Assembly: GCF_024648885.1 (NCBI RefSeq)
Contig: NZ_JANBBF010000016.1
Span: forward strand, 62,001 to 126,000
Reading direction: 5' to 3'
From: Prauserella salsuginis
GTDB taxonomy: Bacteria; Actinomycetota; Actinomycetes; Mycobacteriales; Pseudonocardiaceae
DNA: 64,000 nucleotides
Below, piece by piece: positions 45,194 to 53,776 of this stretch. How positions within the stretch are numbered: the first letter of the stretch is position 1; each line of letters begins with the position of its first letter. A program made the position numbers and the translations under genes. The notes below the pieces were generated by a model. The model saw only the letters and a program-made list of their open reading frames with translations, ran no database searches and was not told the DNA's origin.

Positions 45194-46462
45194 TCAGCTC
45201 ACGACCTGGGCGAGCACCGCGCGGAAGGCTCGGACATCCACAGTGGACGGATCGTCGGCCAGCCACGCCCCGGCGTCGCGGACGAACTGCTGCGGGGTCA
45301 GTACCGCGATGTCGGTCCCGCCGGTGCCGAAGCCCCCGGTCGGGCCGACCGTGATCGTGCCCGCGCGGCTGGGATACAGCACCAGTGCGCCGCGGACCTC
45401 GATGTCGGGAAGGAGAACTTCGAACATGTCGAGGGCTTCGGCGAGCCGACTGCCTCCTCCGCCGAACCTGCGCCCGTTGCGCTGCAGCACGTCGTCCTCG
45501 GCGACGGTGTAGTGACCGGGCAGCCAACGTTTGGATTCGACGAGCAGCAGCCGCCTCCCGCACAGGACGGCGTGGTCGATGTCGGCGAACACCGAGCCCG
45601 GCCAGGCCACGCCGTGGAAGATCCGAGCGCCGGGCAGGCGGGTCAGGTATCGCTCGAGCAGGTCGGCCGTGCGGCGCTCGGCGATCTGGTCGTCGTCGGC
45701 GCCGGGCCGGCCGAACACGACGTCGCGCACCTCGGCCCGCGCGGCCCGCAGTGCCGTGTGCCTCCGGTGGAGGTACACACCGAGGGAGCCGGCCGCCGCC
45801 ACGGCTGCGGCCAGCCCGGTGGCGAGGACCGGGGCGGGTGCTGCGGCGAGGGCGAGCGCCGCTGCGACCAGCACGGTGACGGCGGGTACGAGGGTCGGTA
45901 CCGCGTGCCCGGGCGCACGTCCCGGTGAGAAGCGGGTGCGCGGCTCCGCGGCCGCGGCGTCCCACCACGCGATGCTCGCCGGGTCGATCCGCACCCGCGG
46001 CGGCCGGAACGACGGGTCGTCCCCGAAGGCGCGCGTCCGCGGCCGGCGCGGCGGTGGGACCGGATCGGGATCCGTCGTCGCACCGGCCGCGGACACGCCA
46101 GCCTCCTCGTCCTCCTCGTCCTCCTCGTCGCCGGCGCCGTCCGTGCCGTCGTAGGCGGCGCGCAGCACGGGATCGGTGAGCGTGTCGTAGGCCTCGCGCA
46201 GCAGGGCGAACCGGTGAGCGTCGCCGCCGGCGTCGGGATGCCACGACCGCGCCCGGGCACGGAACGCGGATTTGAGCTGTGCCGGGGTGGCGTCGTCGGG
46301 GACACCGAGCAGGTCGTAGAAGTCGACTTCGTCGGCCGGGTCGGTGGCCGTTGCGCCGTCGCCCATCGGGTGACCGTCGGCGGGGTCCTCGCCCACGGGT
46401 CCGCCGGCCGACTCGTCCGCCACGGCGCCCGGTCGCGGGCCGCGCCGGTCGTCGTCGCGCAC
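45194..46462 (-). CDS. J-domain protein with membrane helices and a NERD nuclease-related domain
   Basis: 422-aa protein of unusual architecture. Residues about 47-105 are a J-domain (DFYDLLGVPDDATPAQLKSAFRARARSWHPDAGG, HPD at 75-77). An acidic stretch (DEEDEEDEEAG) follows, then two hydrophobic segments at about 188-232 and a C-terminal NERD domain with FADIDHAVLCGRRLLLVESKRW, whose Asp...Glu-x-Lys matches the nuclease-like core. It could recruit DnaK to a membrane-bound, nucleic-acid-related process; no more specific role is visible. The gene is convergent with nothing and 160 bp from the fabG operon promoter. Confidence 0.85.
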   Translation of the reverse strand: MRDDDRRGPRPGAVADESAGGPVGEDPADGHPMGDGATATDPADEVDFYDLLGVPDDATPAQLKSAFRARARSWHPDAGGDAHRFALLREAYDTLTDPVLRAAYDGTDGAGDEEDEEDEEAGVSAAGATTDPDPVPPPRRPRTRAFGDDPSFRPPRVRIDPASIAWWDAAAAEPRTRFSPGRAPGHAVPTLVPAVTVLVAAALALAAAPAPVLATGLAAAVAAAGSLGVYLHRRHTALRAARAEVRDVVFGRPGADDDQIAERRTADLLERYLTRLPGARIFHGVAWPGSVFADIDHAVLCGRRLLLVESKRWLPGHYTVAEDDVLQRNGRRFGGGGSRLAEALDMFEVLLPDIEVRGALVLYPSRAGTITVGPTGGFGTGGTDIAVLTPQQFVRDAGAWLADDPSTVDVRAFRAVLAQVVS

Positions 46463-46653
46463 GCTGCTCCTCCTCCGTGGCCTGCTCGGGTGTCGTCCCG
46501 CCGGCGGGTACTCGCGCGGGGCGGCAATACCGTCGGCGCCATACTGTAGGCCGTCGGATGCGGTGCGTGACGTGATCCCCGCTCTGGCGGATCACCGGCG
46601 GGAACCACGCAGCGAAGCCGCGCCGGCGGCGGGCGTCACAGTAGTCTGGCCGC

Positions 46654-47571
46654 ATGGACGAGACCGGTGACGCGGGCGGTGCTCCGCTCGTGGTGCTGGA
46701 CGGCGGCTTGGCGACGGAGCTCGAAGCGCGCGGGCACGACCTGTCGGGTTCGCTGTGGTCGGCGCGGATGCTGGCCGATGCGCCCGACGAGATCGTCGCC
46801 GCCCACGAGGCGTTCTTCCGGGCGGGAGCGACCGTCGCGATCACCGCGAGCTACCAGGCGAGCGTGCCGGGGTTCGCCGCGCACGGACTGCCGGAAAGCG
46901 AGACGCGGCGGCTCCTGCGGCGCAGCGTCGAACTGGCGCGGCAGGCGGCCGAACGTGTGGGTGGTGGACGGGTGGCGGCCTCGGTCGGCCCCTACGGCGC
47001 CTACCTGGCCGACGGGTCGGAGTACCGCGGCCGGTACGGACTGACCGCGCGCGAGCTGACGGCGTTCCACCGGCCCCGCATGGAGACCCTCGCCGAGGCG
47101 CGGCCGGACCTGATCGCGCTGGAGACCGTGCCCGACGTCGACGAGGCCGCTGCGCTGCTGGCCGCGCTCGACGCGGTGGACGTACCGGCGTGGCTGTCGT
47201 ACACCGTGGCGGGTGGCCGCACGCGGGCCGGACAGCCGCTCGAGGAGGCGTTCGCAGTCGCTGCGGGCGACGACCGCGTGGTAGGCGTTGGGGTGAACTG
47301 CTGCGCGCCCGACGAGGTGGTCCATGCCGTCGAGGTGGCACGTGCGATCACCGGAAAACCAGCCGTGGCGTATCCGAACAGTGGCCACGGATGGGATGCC
47401 ACCGCGCGTCAATGGACCGGGCGGGCGACCTTTTCCCCCGCGCAGGTGAGCGAGTGGATTCGCGCCGGGGCGCAATTCGTGGGTGGATGCTGCAGGGTGT
47501 GTCCAGCGGAGATAGCCGAGATCGCGAAAATCGTTCAAGAATTTGGGACCTCACCCGATCGGGGTGATTAG
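46654..47571 (+). CDS. mmuM: Homocysteine S-methyltransferase
   Basis: 305-aa zinc enzyme that methylates homocysteine, typically from S-methylmethionine or SAM. It has VVLDGGLATELEARG at the start, TASYQAS, SVGPYGAYLADGSEY, and zinc ligands in GVGVNCCAP and FVGGCCRVCP. Length matches MmuM. No amino-acid permease neighbour is present. Probable promoter in the 191-bp gap from 46463, where nothing else was seen. Confidence 0.92.
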   Translation: MDETGDAGGAPLVVLDGGLATELEARGHDLSGSLWSARMLADAPDEIVAAHEAFFRAGATVAITASYQASVPGFAAHGLPESETRRLLRRSVELARQAAERVGGGRVAASVGPYGAYLADGSEYRGRYGLTARELTAFHRPRMETLAEARPDLIALETVPDVDEAAALLAALDAVDVPAWLSYTVAGGRTRAGQPLEEAFAVAAGDDRVVGVGVNCCAPDEVVHAVEVARAITGKPAVAYPNSGHGWDATARQWTGRATFSPAQVSEWIRAGAQFVGGCCRVCPAEIAEIAKIVQEFGTSPDRGD

Positions 47572-47657
47572 TCGATCTCGAAAGGCGCTTCGCCGATGCG
47601 CGTGTGAGCCTCATTTTCCGGGTAGTCCGCAACCACCCGGAAAGGATGGTACCGGCG

Positions 47658-48485
47658 ATGAACATTGGTGATTCGTTCCGCAGCGTCTTGGACACGGTGA
47701 TCAACTTCCTGCCCAGGCTCGCTGTGTTCTTGGTGATTCTCGTCGTCGGCTGGATCGTGGCGAAGGCGCTGCGCAAGGTCGTCGACATGGTGCTCGAGCG
47801 GCTGCATTTCGATCGCGCGGTCGAACGTGGTGGTATCAAGCGGGCGCTCGAACGCTCGAAGTACGACGCGAGTGATCTGATCGCAGCGATCGTCTACTAC
47901 GCGGTCCTGCTGATCGCACTGCAGATGGCCTTCGCGGTCTTCGGTCCGAACCCCGTCAGCACGCTTCTCGCCGACGTGGTCGCCTGGCTGCCGATGGCCG
48001 TGGTCGCGATCGTGATCGTGGTGGTGGCCGCCGCGATCGGCAACGCGGTGAAGGACATCGCCAGCGCGGCACTCGGCGCGTTCAGCTGGGGCAACTTCGT
48101 GGCCAGGGTGGCGCAGGTCTTCATCGTCGCGCTGGGTGTGATCGCCGCACTGAACCAGATGGGCGTGGCCACCACGGTGACGATGCCGGTGTTGGTGACG
48201 GTACTCGCGACCGTCGGCGGCGTGATCGTCGTCGGGGTCGGCGGCGGCATGGTGCGGCCGATGCAGCAACGGTGGGAGCGCTGGCTCGGCAGGGCCGAGT
48301 CGGAGCTGCCCGCGACCGGGTCGGACGAGGCCTACCAGCGCGGTCGTGAGGACACGATGCGCGCCCAGTCCGGTGCCGCGACGGCCCAGCAGGAGCCTGC
48401 CACCGGGCCGATTCCGACGGCACCGGGCGCCTCGGGCATGCAGTCCGAACAGCCCCGGCCCGACACGGGCGACTACCCCAGGTGA
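47658..48485 (+). CDS. Mechanosensitive channel family protein, CmpX/TM-helix type
   Basis: 275-aa membrane protein. It has two copies of the conserved TM-helix repeat (FLPRLAVFLVILVVGWIVAKALRKVVD, and VAWLPMAVVAIVIVVVAAAIGNAVKDIA) and a further two hydrophobic stretches, with a hydrophilic tail. It lacks a recognisable MscS beta/C-terminal vestibule domain, so it is a short CmpX-like form with a probable role in osmotic or envelope stress. ATG 47658 is used with AAGGA upstream; in-frame starts at 47646 and 47604 exist. Confidence 0.82.
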   Translation: MNIGDSFRSVLDTVINFLPRLAVFLVILVVGWIVAKALRKVVDMVLERLHFDRAVERGGIKRALERSKYDASDLIAAIVYYAVLLIALQMAFAVFGPNPVSTLLADVVAWLPMAVVAIVIVVVAAAIGNAVKDIASAALGAFSWGNFVARVAQVFIVALGVIAALNQMGVATTVTMPVLVTVLATVGGVIVVGVGGGMVRPMQQRWERWLGRAESELPATGSDEAYQRGREDTMRAQSGAATAQQEPATGPIPTAPGASGMQSEQPRPDTGDYPR

Positions 48486-48510
48486 ACGCCCACGAGTAGT
48501 TCCATCGCCG

Positions 48511-48552
48511 CGGCGGGTGCGGCCCCGAGAACCTTCGGGGGCGTACCCGCCG
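48511..48552. terminator. Composite hairpin after the MscS-like gene
   Basis: CCCCGA (48523-48528) pairs with TCGGGG (48535-48540), enclosed by CGGCGGGT (48511-48518) pairing with ACCCGCCG (48545-48552). The structure begins 25 bp after the stop. The remaining gap to 48690 shows no other feature. Confidence 0.65.
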
Positions 48553-48690
48553 TCGTGTGTGCGGCCCGCGGATGTGCCGGGGTGGTGCGGACCCCGGTGC
48601 GGCCCCGGATACGGCGGGAACGGCCGGCTGAACGAGCCGGTCGGTCGAACGTCGGCTTGCGGGAAGTCTCGCTCGGCGGAACCGGGCGGG

Positions 48691-49056
48691 TCAGGAGAAC
48701 AGGGCCGGGTCGAGCTCTGCGCCGGCGGCGGCGCCCACCGTGGCCAGCAGGCAGACGGCGGCCAGTCGGAGGATGACCCAGTCCGTGGCGGACTCCTCGT
48801 CGGCGGGCGGGGTCCAGCCCGCGTCGCGGGCCGCGTCGTGCACGCCGCGGGCATAGTAGGCGAGCTGGGCCTGGGAGAGGCCGCCCGCGCCGAGAGTCAG
48901 AATGTCGCGGATCGCGGCCGCGTGCTGATCGACCGCCGCCAGCCGGCCCACCGGCAGCAGGGCGGGTGCGGCTCCGATCCGGCTGAGCCGGTCGGTGAGC
49001 GCGGTGAGTTCCCGCCTGGCGGCAGACTCCCGCCACGTGTTCATCAACCAACTCAT
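48691..49056 (-). CDS. Hypothetical protein (small, one C-terminal hydrophobic segment)
   Basis: 121-aa protein that I do not recognise with certainty; it resembles small actinobacterial proteins of the DUF6401 kind. It begins MSWLMNTWRESAARRELTALTDRL, has a helical body with LAYYARGVHDAARDAGW and ends with a hydrophobic helix (WVILRLAAVCLLATVGAAAGAEL). Codon use is fully typical of the region. A 20-bp inverted repeat lies 14 bp upstream of its start, and it is divergent from the Ser/Thr kinase gene. Confidence 0.7.
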   Translation of the reverse strand: MSWLMNTWRESAARRELTALTDRLSRIGAAPALLPVGRLAAVDQHAAAIRDILTLGAGGLSQAQLAYYARGVHDAARDAGWTPPADEESATDWVILRLAAVCLLATVGAAAGAELDPALFS

Positions 49057-49069
49057 GGCCCCGTAGTCT

Positions 49070-49089
49070 ATCCACCCGTTCGGGTGGAT
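49070..49089. promoter_or_regulatory. 20-bp perfect inverted repeat between divergent genes
   Basis: ATCCACCCGTTCGGGTGGAT is perfectly symmetric around TT. It is 14 bp from the start of the hypothetical gene and 182 bp from the kinase start, so an operator is more likely than a terminator. Confidence 0.45.
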
Positions 49090-49271
49090 CTTCAGGCGCT
49101 TCGTGACTCACGGTCGTCCGTGGGCGGGGAACGTCGCTGCGTGCCGGCCCGTACGCACAGCGTGTGATGTCGCGCCTGCTTGCGCGGTTGTGCCGTGCGC
49201 CGAGGCCGGGCCATCTACGCTGTCCGGACCATGCAGATCCCCGTAGCTCGCCGGAACTTCAGGAGCCGCCG

Positions 49272-50870
49272 TTGAGTGACGACGAAGGCCGTCTCATCGC
49301 GGAGCGTTATCGTCTGCGCTCCCGGATCGGTACCGGTGCGATGGGCGTGGTCTGGCGGGCGGTCGACGAACGGCTCGATCGGACCGTGGCGGTCAAACAA
49401 CTCCTGCTGCCGCCCGGGCTGAATCAGCGCGAGGCCGAGACCGCGCGGCAACGCGCGTTCCGGGAGGGGCGCATGGCGGCCCGGCTGCAGCATCCGAACG
49501 CGATCACCGTCTACAACGTCGCCGAGGACGCCGGCCAGCCGGTGCTGGTGATGGAGTTCCTGCCGTCGCGCAGCATGGCCGATCTGCTCGCCGAGGGGCG
49601 GCTGCTCGCGCCTGCCGACGTGGCGGGACTCGGCGCACAGGTGGCCTCGGCGCTCGGGGCCGCCCACGCCGCCGGTGTCGTGCACCGGGACGTCAAACCG
49701 GGCAACGTGCTCATCGCCGACGACGGCACGGCGAAAATCACCGACTTCGGTATCTCCCGGGCGGCCGGAGACGTCACACTGACCAGTACCGGCCTGTTTG
49801 CGGGCACTCCCGCGTACCTGTCCCCGGAGGCAGCCCGCGGTGCCGACCCCGGACCGGCTTCCGACGTGTTTTCGCTCGGCGCGACGCTGTACTCGCTGGT
49901 CGAGGGCGGCCCACCGTTCGGCACGCTGGACAACGAGATCGCGTTGTTGCACAAGGTGGCCACGTCCGCAGCCACGCCGCCGCGCCAGGCGGGGCCACTG
50001 ACGGGTCCGCTCCAGGCGATGCTGCACCAGGACCCGGCCCAGCGGCCGTCGATGGCGGCGGTCGAGGCGGCGCTTCGGGCGGTCGCGGCCGGGGCGGCGC
50101 CGCAGCTCGAACCCCCGACCGTGCCCGCTTCCGCGCCGGTCACTGCGCCGATGCCCGCTGTGGCCGGGGCGGGCCCGGTGACGACGGTGGCTGCGGCGGA
50201 ACAGCGGCCGGCGACCCGGGTCGGGCTCCCCGCTGCGGAGCCGGAACGCCCCGGGCGGGACCGCAAGCGGATCGCGATCGTCGCGGCCGCGGTGGTGGCG
50301 GCCGTCGCCGCCGGCGTGTTGGTGTCCGAGATCCTGGTACGCGCGGTGGGCGCCTCCGGTTCGGAGGCCGATGCGGCGCCGACCACGTCCGCGCCGGCTC
50401 CGTCCTCGTCCGCGCCGTCGACCACGAGTACGCGGCCGCAGCCGTCGCGCGCCGAGTTGGAGGCCGTCGTCGCCCGTTACTACGCGCTGGTGCCGGACGA
50501 CGCGGACAGCGCGTGGGGTTCGCTCGGCCCGACCCTGCACGCCCAGGGCAAGGAACAGTACGAGGAGTTCTGGGACGGCGTCGAGAAGGTCGAGATCAGT
50601 GGCGGCCCTCGCGCCGTCGACGACGAAACGGTCCAGGTCCGGCTGGACTTCACGACCACCGACGGTGCGCGCACCCGCGAGATGCACAGTCTGGGGATGA
50701 CGGTGTCCGATTCCGGCGATCCGCTGATCGACACCGACGAGGTGGTCAGCAGTCACGACCTCGGCGGCAAGGGCGAGGGGAAGCGCGGCGAGAAGCCGGA
50801 GAAGGACGACGAGAAGAAGCGCGGCGAGAAGAAGAAGGACAAGAAGAAGGACGACGAGGACGACGAGTAG
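49272..50870 (+). CDS. Membrane-anchored Ser/Thr protein kinase (PknB-like kinase domain)
   Basis: 532-aa eukaryotic-type kinase. The kinase domain (about 10-270) has GTGAMG, VAVKQL, HRDVKPGNVL and DFGIS, so it looks active; a Pro/Ala-rich linker, one membrane helix (IAIVAAAVVAAVAAGVLVSEILV, about 334-356) and a Ser/Thr/Pro stalk follow. The extracellular domain of about 110 residues is not PASTA, and the C-terminus is an extreme Lys/Asp/Glu tail. TTG 49272 is favoured by AGGAG at 49261-49265; the longer frame from 49164 adds an unlike N-terminus. Confidence 0.88.
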   Translation: MSDDEGRLIAERYRLRSRIGTGAMGVVWRAVDERLDRTVAVKQLLLPPGLNQREAETARQRAFREGRMAARLQHPNAITVYNVAEDAGQPVLVMEFLPSRSMADLLAEGRLLAPADVAGLGAQVASALGAAHAAGVVHRDVKPGNVLIADDGTAKITDFGISRAAGDVTLTSTGLFAGTPAYLSPEAARGADPGPASDVFSLGATLYSLVEGGPPFGTLDNEIALLHKVATSAATPPRQAGPLTGPLQAMLHQDPAQRPSMAAVEAALRAVAAGAAPQLEPPTVPASAPVTAPMPAVAGAGPVTTVAAAEQRPATRVGLPAAEPERPGRDRKRIAIVAAAVVAAVAAGVLVSEILVRAVGASGSEADAAPTTSAPAPSSSAPSTTSTRPQPSRAELEAVVARYYALVPDDADSAWGSLGPTLHAQGKEQYEEFWDGVEKVEISGGPRAVDDETVQVRLDFTTTDGARTREMHSLGMTVSDSGDPLIDTDEVVSSHDLGGKGEGKRGEKPEKDDEKKRGEKKKDKKKDDEDDE

Positions 50871-51016
50871 TGGCGCCCGCGGCGGTCGGCCCGGGTGGCG
50901 CCAGGGGGACGGCCGGTGCTCACGGGCCGGGACCGGGCCGAGGTCCCTGCGATGGGCCCCACGCGTTGCGGTAATTTTGTCGCGATTGCTGCAGCTGACT
51001 GCCTCAGAGGGATGCC

Positions 51017-53590
51017 TTGGCTCAGGACGACGACTCCGTGACGCCCGACCCTGCGACGTCCGAAACCGGTGACGTGCCGGATCGGGCCTCGGGTGCCGAG
51101 TCGTCGTCCGGTAACTCCGCCGATGCCGATGAGGCCGCAGGCCCCGCGGTGGATCCCGACGACGCTTCGGACGGTGACCCCCGTCCAGCCGATCCTCAGG
51201 GTGAGGACACCGCAACGGGCGGGAACGACACCGGCGGTGACACGCCCGCCGCCGATGGCGACGGTGAGCAGGGGGCGGGCGACGCGACGCCCGACGGGCA
51301 CAGCGGTGAGCTGGGCACCGTCGACACGAGGCCCGGCGGTGATCCGGGAGGCGCGGTCGAACCGGAGTGGCCCGAAGAGGGCCCGGCATGGCCGTCGGAG
51401 AGCGACGCCGCCGCGCTCGGAACCCGCGGCATCGCCGGTGCGGGAGCCGCCGCAGCCGTGTCCACCGGTGGGGACGCCGCCGGCGAGCCCGGGTCGGGCG
51501 TCGCCGACGCCCGGACACCCGAGACCGGCGCATTCCGCGCCGCGGAGGCCGACGGCGCGGACACCTCGGATACGGCCGGCAGCGAGGACACCGGCAGCGA
51601 GGACACCGGCGCGGAGGACACCGGCGCCGGAGACGCGCCGCCGGACGCCGCCGATGCGGACACCACCTCCGCCACCACGACGTCGGAGGACGCGGCTGCG
51701 AGCCGCGTGCTGCCGTTCGACGTGCCGTGGCGCAGGGTCGGTGTGATCTCGGCGGTCGTGGTCGGCGTGCTGGTGGTGCTGTACGGCCTCGACCTGCTGA
51801 TCAGCCAGGGAGATGTGGCGCGGGGTCGCACGGTCGCGGGCGTCGACGTGGCCGGGCAGAGCCGCGAGGAGGCCGAGCGCACGTTGCGCGACGAGCTGGA
51901 CGAGGAGTCGCCGGTCCGGCTCACCGGAGGCGGGGAGCACACGCTCGACCCGGCGTCGGCGGGCCTGTCCGTCGACTGGCAGGCCACGCTCGACGCCGCC
52001 ACGGACCAGCCCCTGAACCCGTTCACGCGGCTGGCGTCGCTGTTCACCGGTGAGGACGTCGGACTCGTCTCGACCGCGGACACGGCCCAGCTCGACGCGG
52101 AGATCGAGCGTCTCCGCGACGACATCGACCGGAAGGCCACCGAGGGGACGATCCGCTTCGAGGGCACCACGCCGGTCGCGGTCGATCCGGTGAAGGGCCG
52201 CAAGCTCGACTCGGGCGGGGCGAGGTCGGCGATTCTGGCGCGCTGGGCGGCGCCGGGCGGAGTCGCACTGCCCGTGCGGACCATTGAGGTGCGTTCGACG
52301 CCCGGCACCGTGCGTACCGCGGTGACCGACCTCGCCGAACCCGCCGTGTCCGAGCGGGTGACCATTCGGGGCGAAGGAGCCACCGCCACGGTGCGGCCGC
52401 GCGGTATCGCCCGCTCACTGACGTTCGACGTGCGTGACGACGGGTCGCTCGCGGCCGGGATCGACGAGGAGATCCTGCGTGACGTCGCGGGGCCGCAGCT
52501 CGCCTCGACCGAGGATCCCGGCAGGGACGCGCGGTTCACGTTCGCCGGCGGTAAGCCGAAGATCGAACCCTCGACCGACGGCTACGGCGTCGACTGGGCT
52601 GCCGTGGCGAAGAAGCTGCCCGGGGTGCTCACCGGCGACGGCGATCGGGCGGTGACCGCCCCCTATGGCGAGCAGCCCGCCGAACTGACCACGAAGGAAG
52701 CCGAGGGCCTCGGGATCGAGGAGGTTGTCGGCGAGTTCACCACCGGCGGATTCGCCTACGACTCGGGGCTGAACATCAAGCAGGTCGCGAAAGAGGTCAA
52801 CGGAGCGGTCGTCGAACCGGGCGAGACGTTCAGCCTGAACGAGTTCACCGGGCCGCGCGGCCTCGAGCAGGGGTACGTGTCGGCGGGCGTCATCTCAAGC
52901 GGCCAGCCGGGCCGGGCCGTCGGCGGGGGTATCTCGCAGTTCGCGACGACGCTGTACAACGCGTACTACTTCGCGGGCCTGAAGGACATCGAGCACAAGG
53001 AGCACAGCTACTACATCAGCCGCTATCCGGTGGGCCGCGAGGCGACCGTGTACCAGAACCCGGACGGCTCGAGTGTCATCGACCTGAAGTTCAAGAACGA
53101 CTCGCCGAACGGCATCGTCATCCAGACCATCTGGACTCCCAGCGACATCACCGTGAAGCTGTGGGGCAGCAAACGGTACGAGGTCGAATCGGTCAACGGG
53201 GGCCGGTACAACTTCACGTCGCCGCCCACCGAGGTGGTGCCCGCGAGTGAGTCCTGTGTGCCGAGCAGCGGTTCCAGCGGGTTCAGCACCAACGACACCC
53301 GGGTCTTCAAGGACTCGCAGACCGGCGAGGTGGTCAGCCGCGAGCGGCGCGACGTGGTGTACCGGGGGCAGACCGCCGTCGTGTGTCTCGAACCCGAGCC
53401 GGAACCCGAACCGTCGGACGGAGACGGTGGTGACGGCGACGGTTCCGGCAACGGCGGCGACGGCAACGGCGGCGACGACAGTGGCGGTGGGTCGGATGAC
53501 GGCGGCGACGGCAACGGCGGCGGGTCCGGCAACGGCAACAACGGCAACGGCGGCAACAACGGCGGCGGCGGCAACGGCGGCGGGCGATAG
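51017..53590 (+). CDS. VanW-family envelope protein with an acidic N-terminus
   Basis: 857-aa protein. Residues 1-about 235 are a low-complexity, acidic, intracellular stretch (repeats such as EDTGSEDTGAEDTG); one membrane helix follows (VGVISAVVVGVLVVLYGLDLLI). Outside are two peptidoglycan-binding type-4 modules, then a VanW domain at about 570-720 (GETFSLNEFTGPRGLEQGYVSAGVI, GGGISQFATTLYNAYYFAG). The tail is Gly/Asn/Asp-rich. VanW proteins are widespread wall-associated proteins, not by themselves vancomycin-resistance genes. TTG start with GAGGG upstream. It follows the kinase, which could phosphorylate its cytosolic part (inference). Confidence 0.9.
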   Translation: MAQDDDSVTPDPATSETGDVPDRASGAESSSGNSADADEAAGPAVDPDDASDGDPRPADPQGEDTATGGNDTGGDTPAADGDGEQGAGDATPDGHSGELGTVDTRPGGDPGGAVEPEWPEEGPAWPSESDAAALGTRGIAGAGAAAAVSTGGDAAGEPGSGVADARTPETGAFRAAEADGADTSDTAGSEDTGSEDTGAEDTGAGDAPPDAADADTTSATTTSEDAAASRVLPFDVPWRRVGVISAVVVGVLVVLYGLDLLISQGDVARGRTVAGVDVAGQSREEAERTLRDELDEESPVRLTGGGEHTLDPASAGLSVDWQATLDAATDQPLNPFTRLASLFTGEDVGLVSTADTAQLDAEIERLRDDIDRKATEGTIRFEGTTPVAVDPVKGRKLDSGGARSAILARWAAPGGVALPVRTIEVRSTPGTVRTAVTDLAEPAVSERVTIRGEGATATVRPRGIARSLTFDVRDDGSLAAGIDEEILRDVAGPQLASTEDPGRDARFTFAGGKPKIEPSTDGYGVDWAAVAKKLPGVLTGDGDRAVTAPYGEQPAELTTKEAEGLGIEEVVGEFTTGGFAYDSGLNIKQVAKEVNGAVVEPGETFSLNEFTGPRGLEQGYVSAGVISSGQPGRAVGGGISQFATTLYNAYYFAGLKDIEHKEHSYYISRYPVGREATVYQNPDGSSVIDLKFKNDSPNGIVIQTIWTPSDITVKLWGSKRYEVESVNGGRYNFTSPPTEVVPASESCVPSSGSSGFSTNDTRVFKDSQTGEVVSRERRDVVYRGQTAVVCLEPEPEPEPSDGDGGDGDGSGNGGDGNGGDDSGGGSDDGGDGNGGGSGNGNNGNGGNNGGGGNGGGR

Positions 53591-53621
53591 CGCCGCGGAG
53601 CGCCGGTGCCTGTGGGGTCCG

Positions 53622-53691
53622 GTGCCGGAGATCCAGTGCCGGAGATCCAGTGCCGGAGATCCAGTGCCGGAGATCCAGTGCCGGAGATCCG
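53622..53691. repeat. Five tandem 14-bp repeats after the VanW gene
   Basis: GTGCCGGAGATCCA is repeated at 53622, 53636, 53650 and 53664, with a fifth copy ending CCG at 53678-53691. The copies are essentially perfect, which suggests recent expansion. They lie in the gap between the convergent VanW and selD genes. Confidence 0.9.
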
Positions 53692-53776
53692 AGTATGCCG
53701 GTGAGTTCATCTGCCGCCCAGTGCGACGCCGCCCCGGACTGGACGCTCGGGACGAGACGTTCCGGGCGTCCGAGGG

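Noticed and set aside
51017-53590. Vancomycin-resistance gene because of the VanW domain
   Set aside because: No vanHAX or other van genes are present; VanW domains are common in wall proteins of sensitive bacteria.
53622-53691. CRISPR array
   Set aside because: Units are 14 bp with no spacers and no cas genes nearby; it is a simple tandem repeat.
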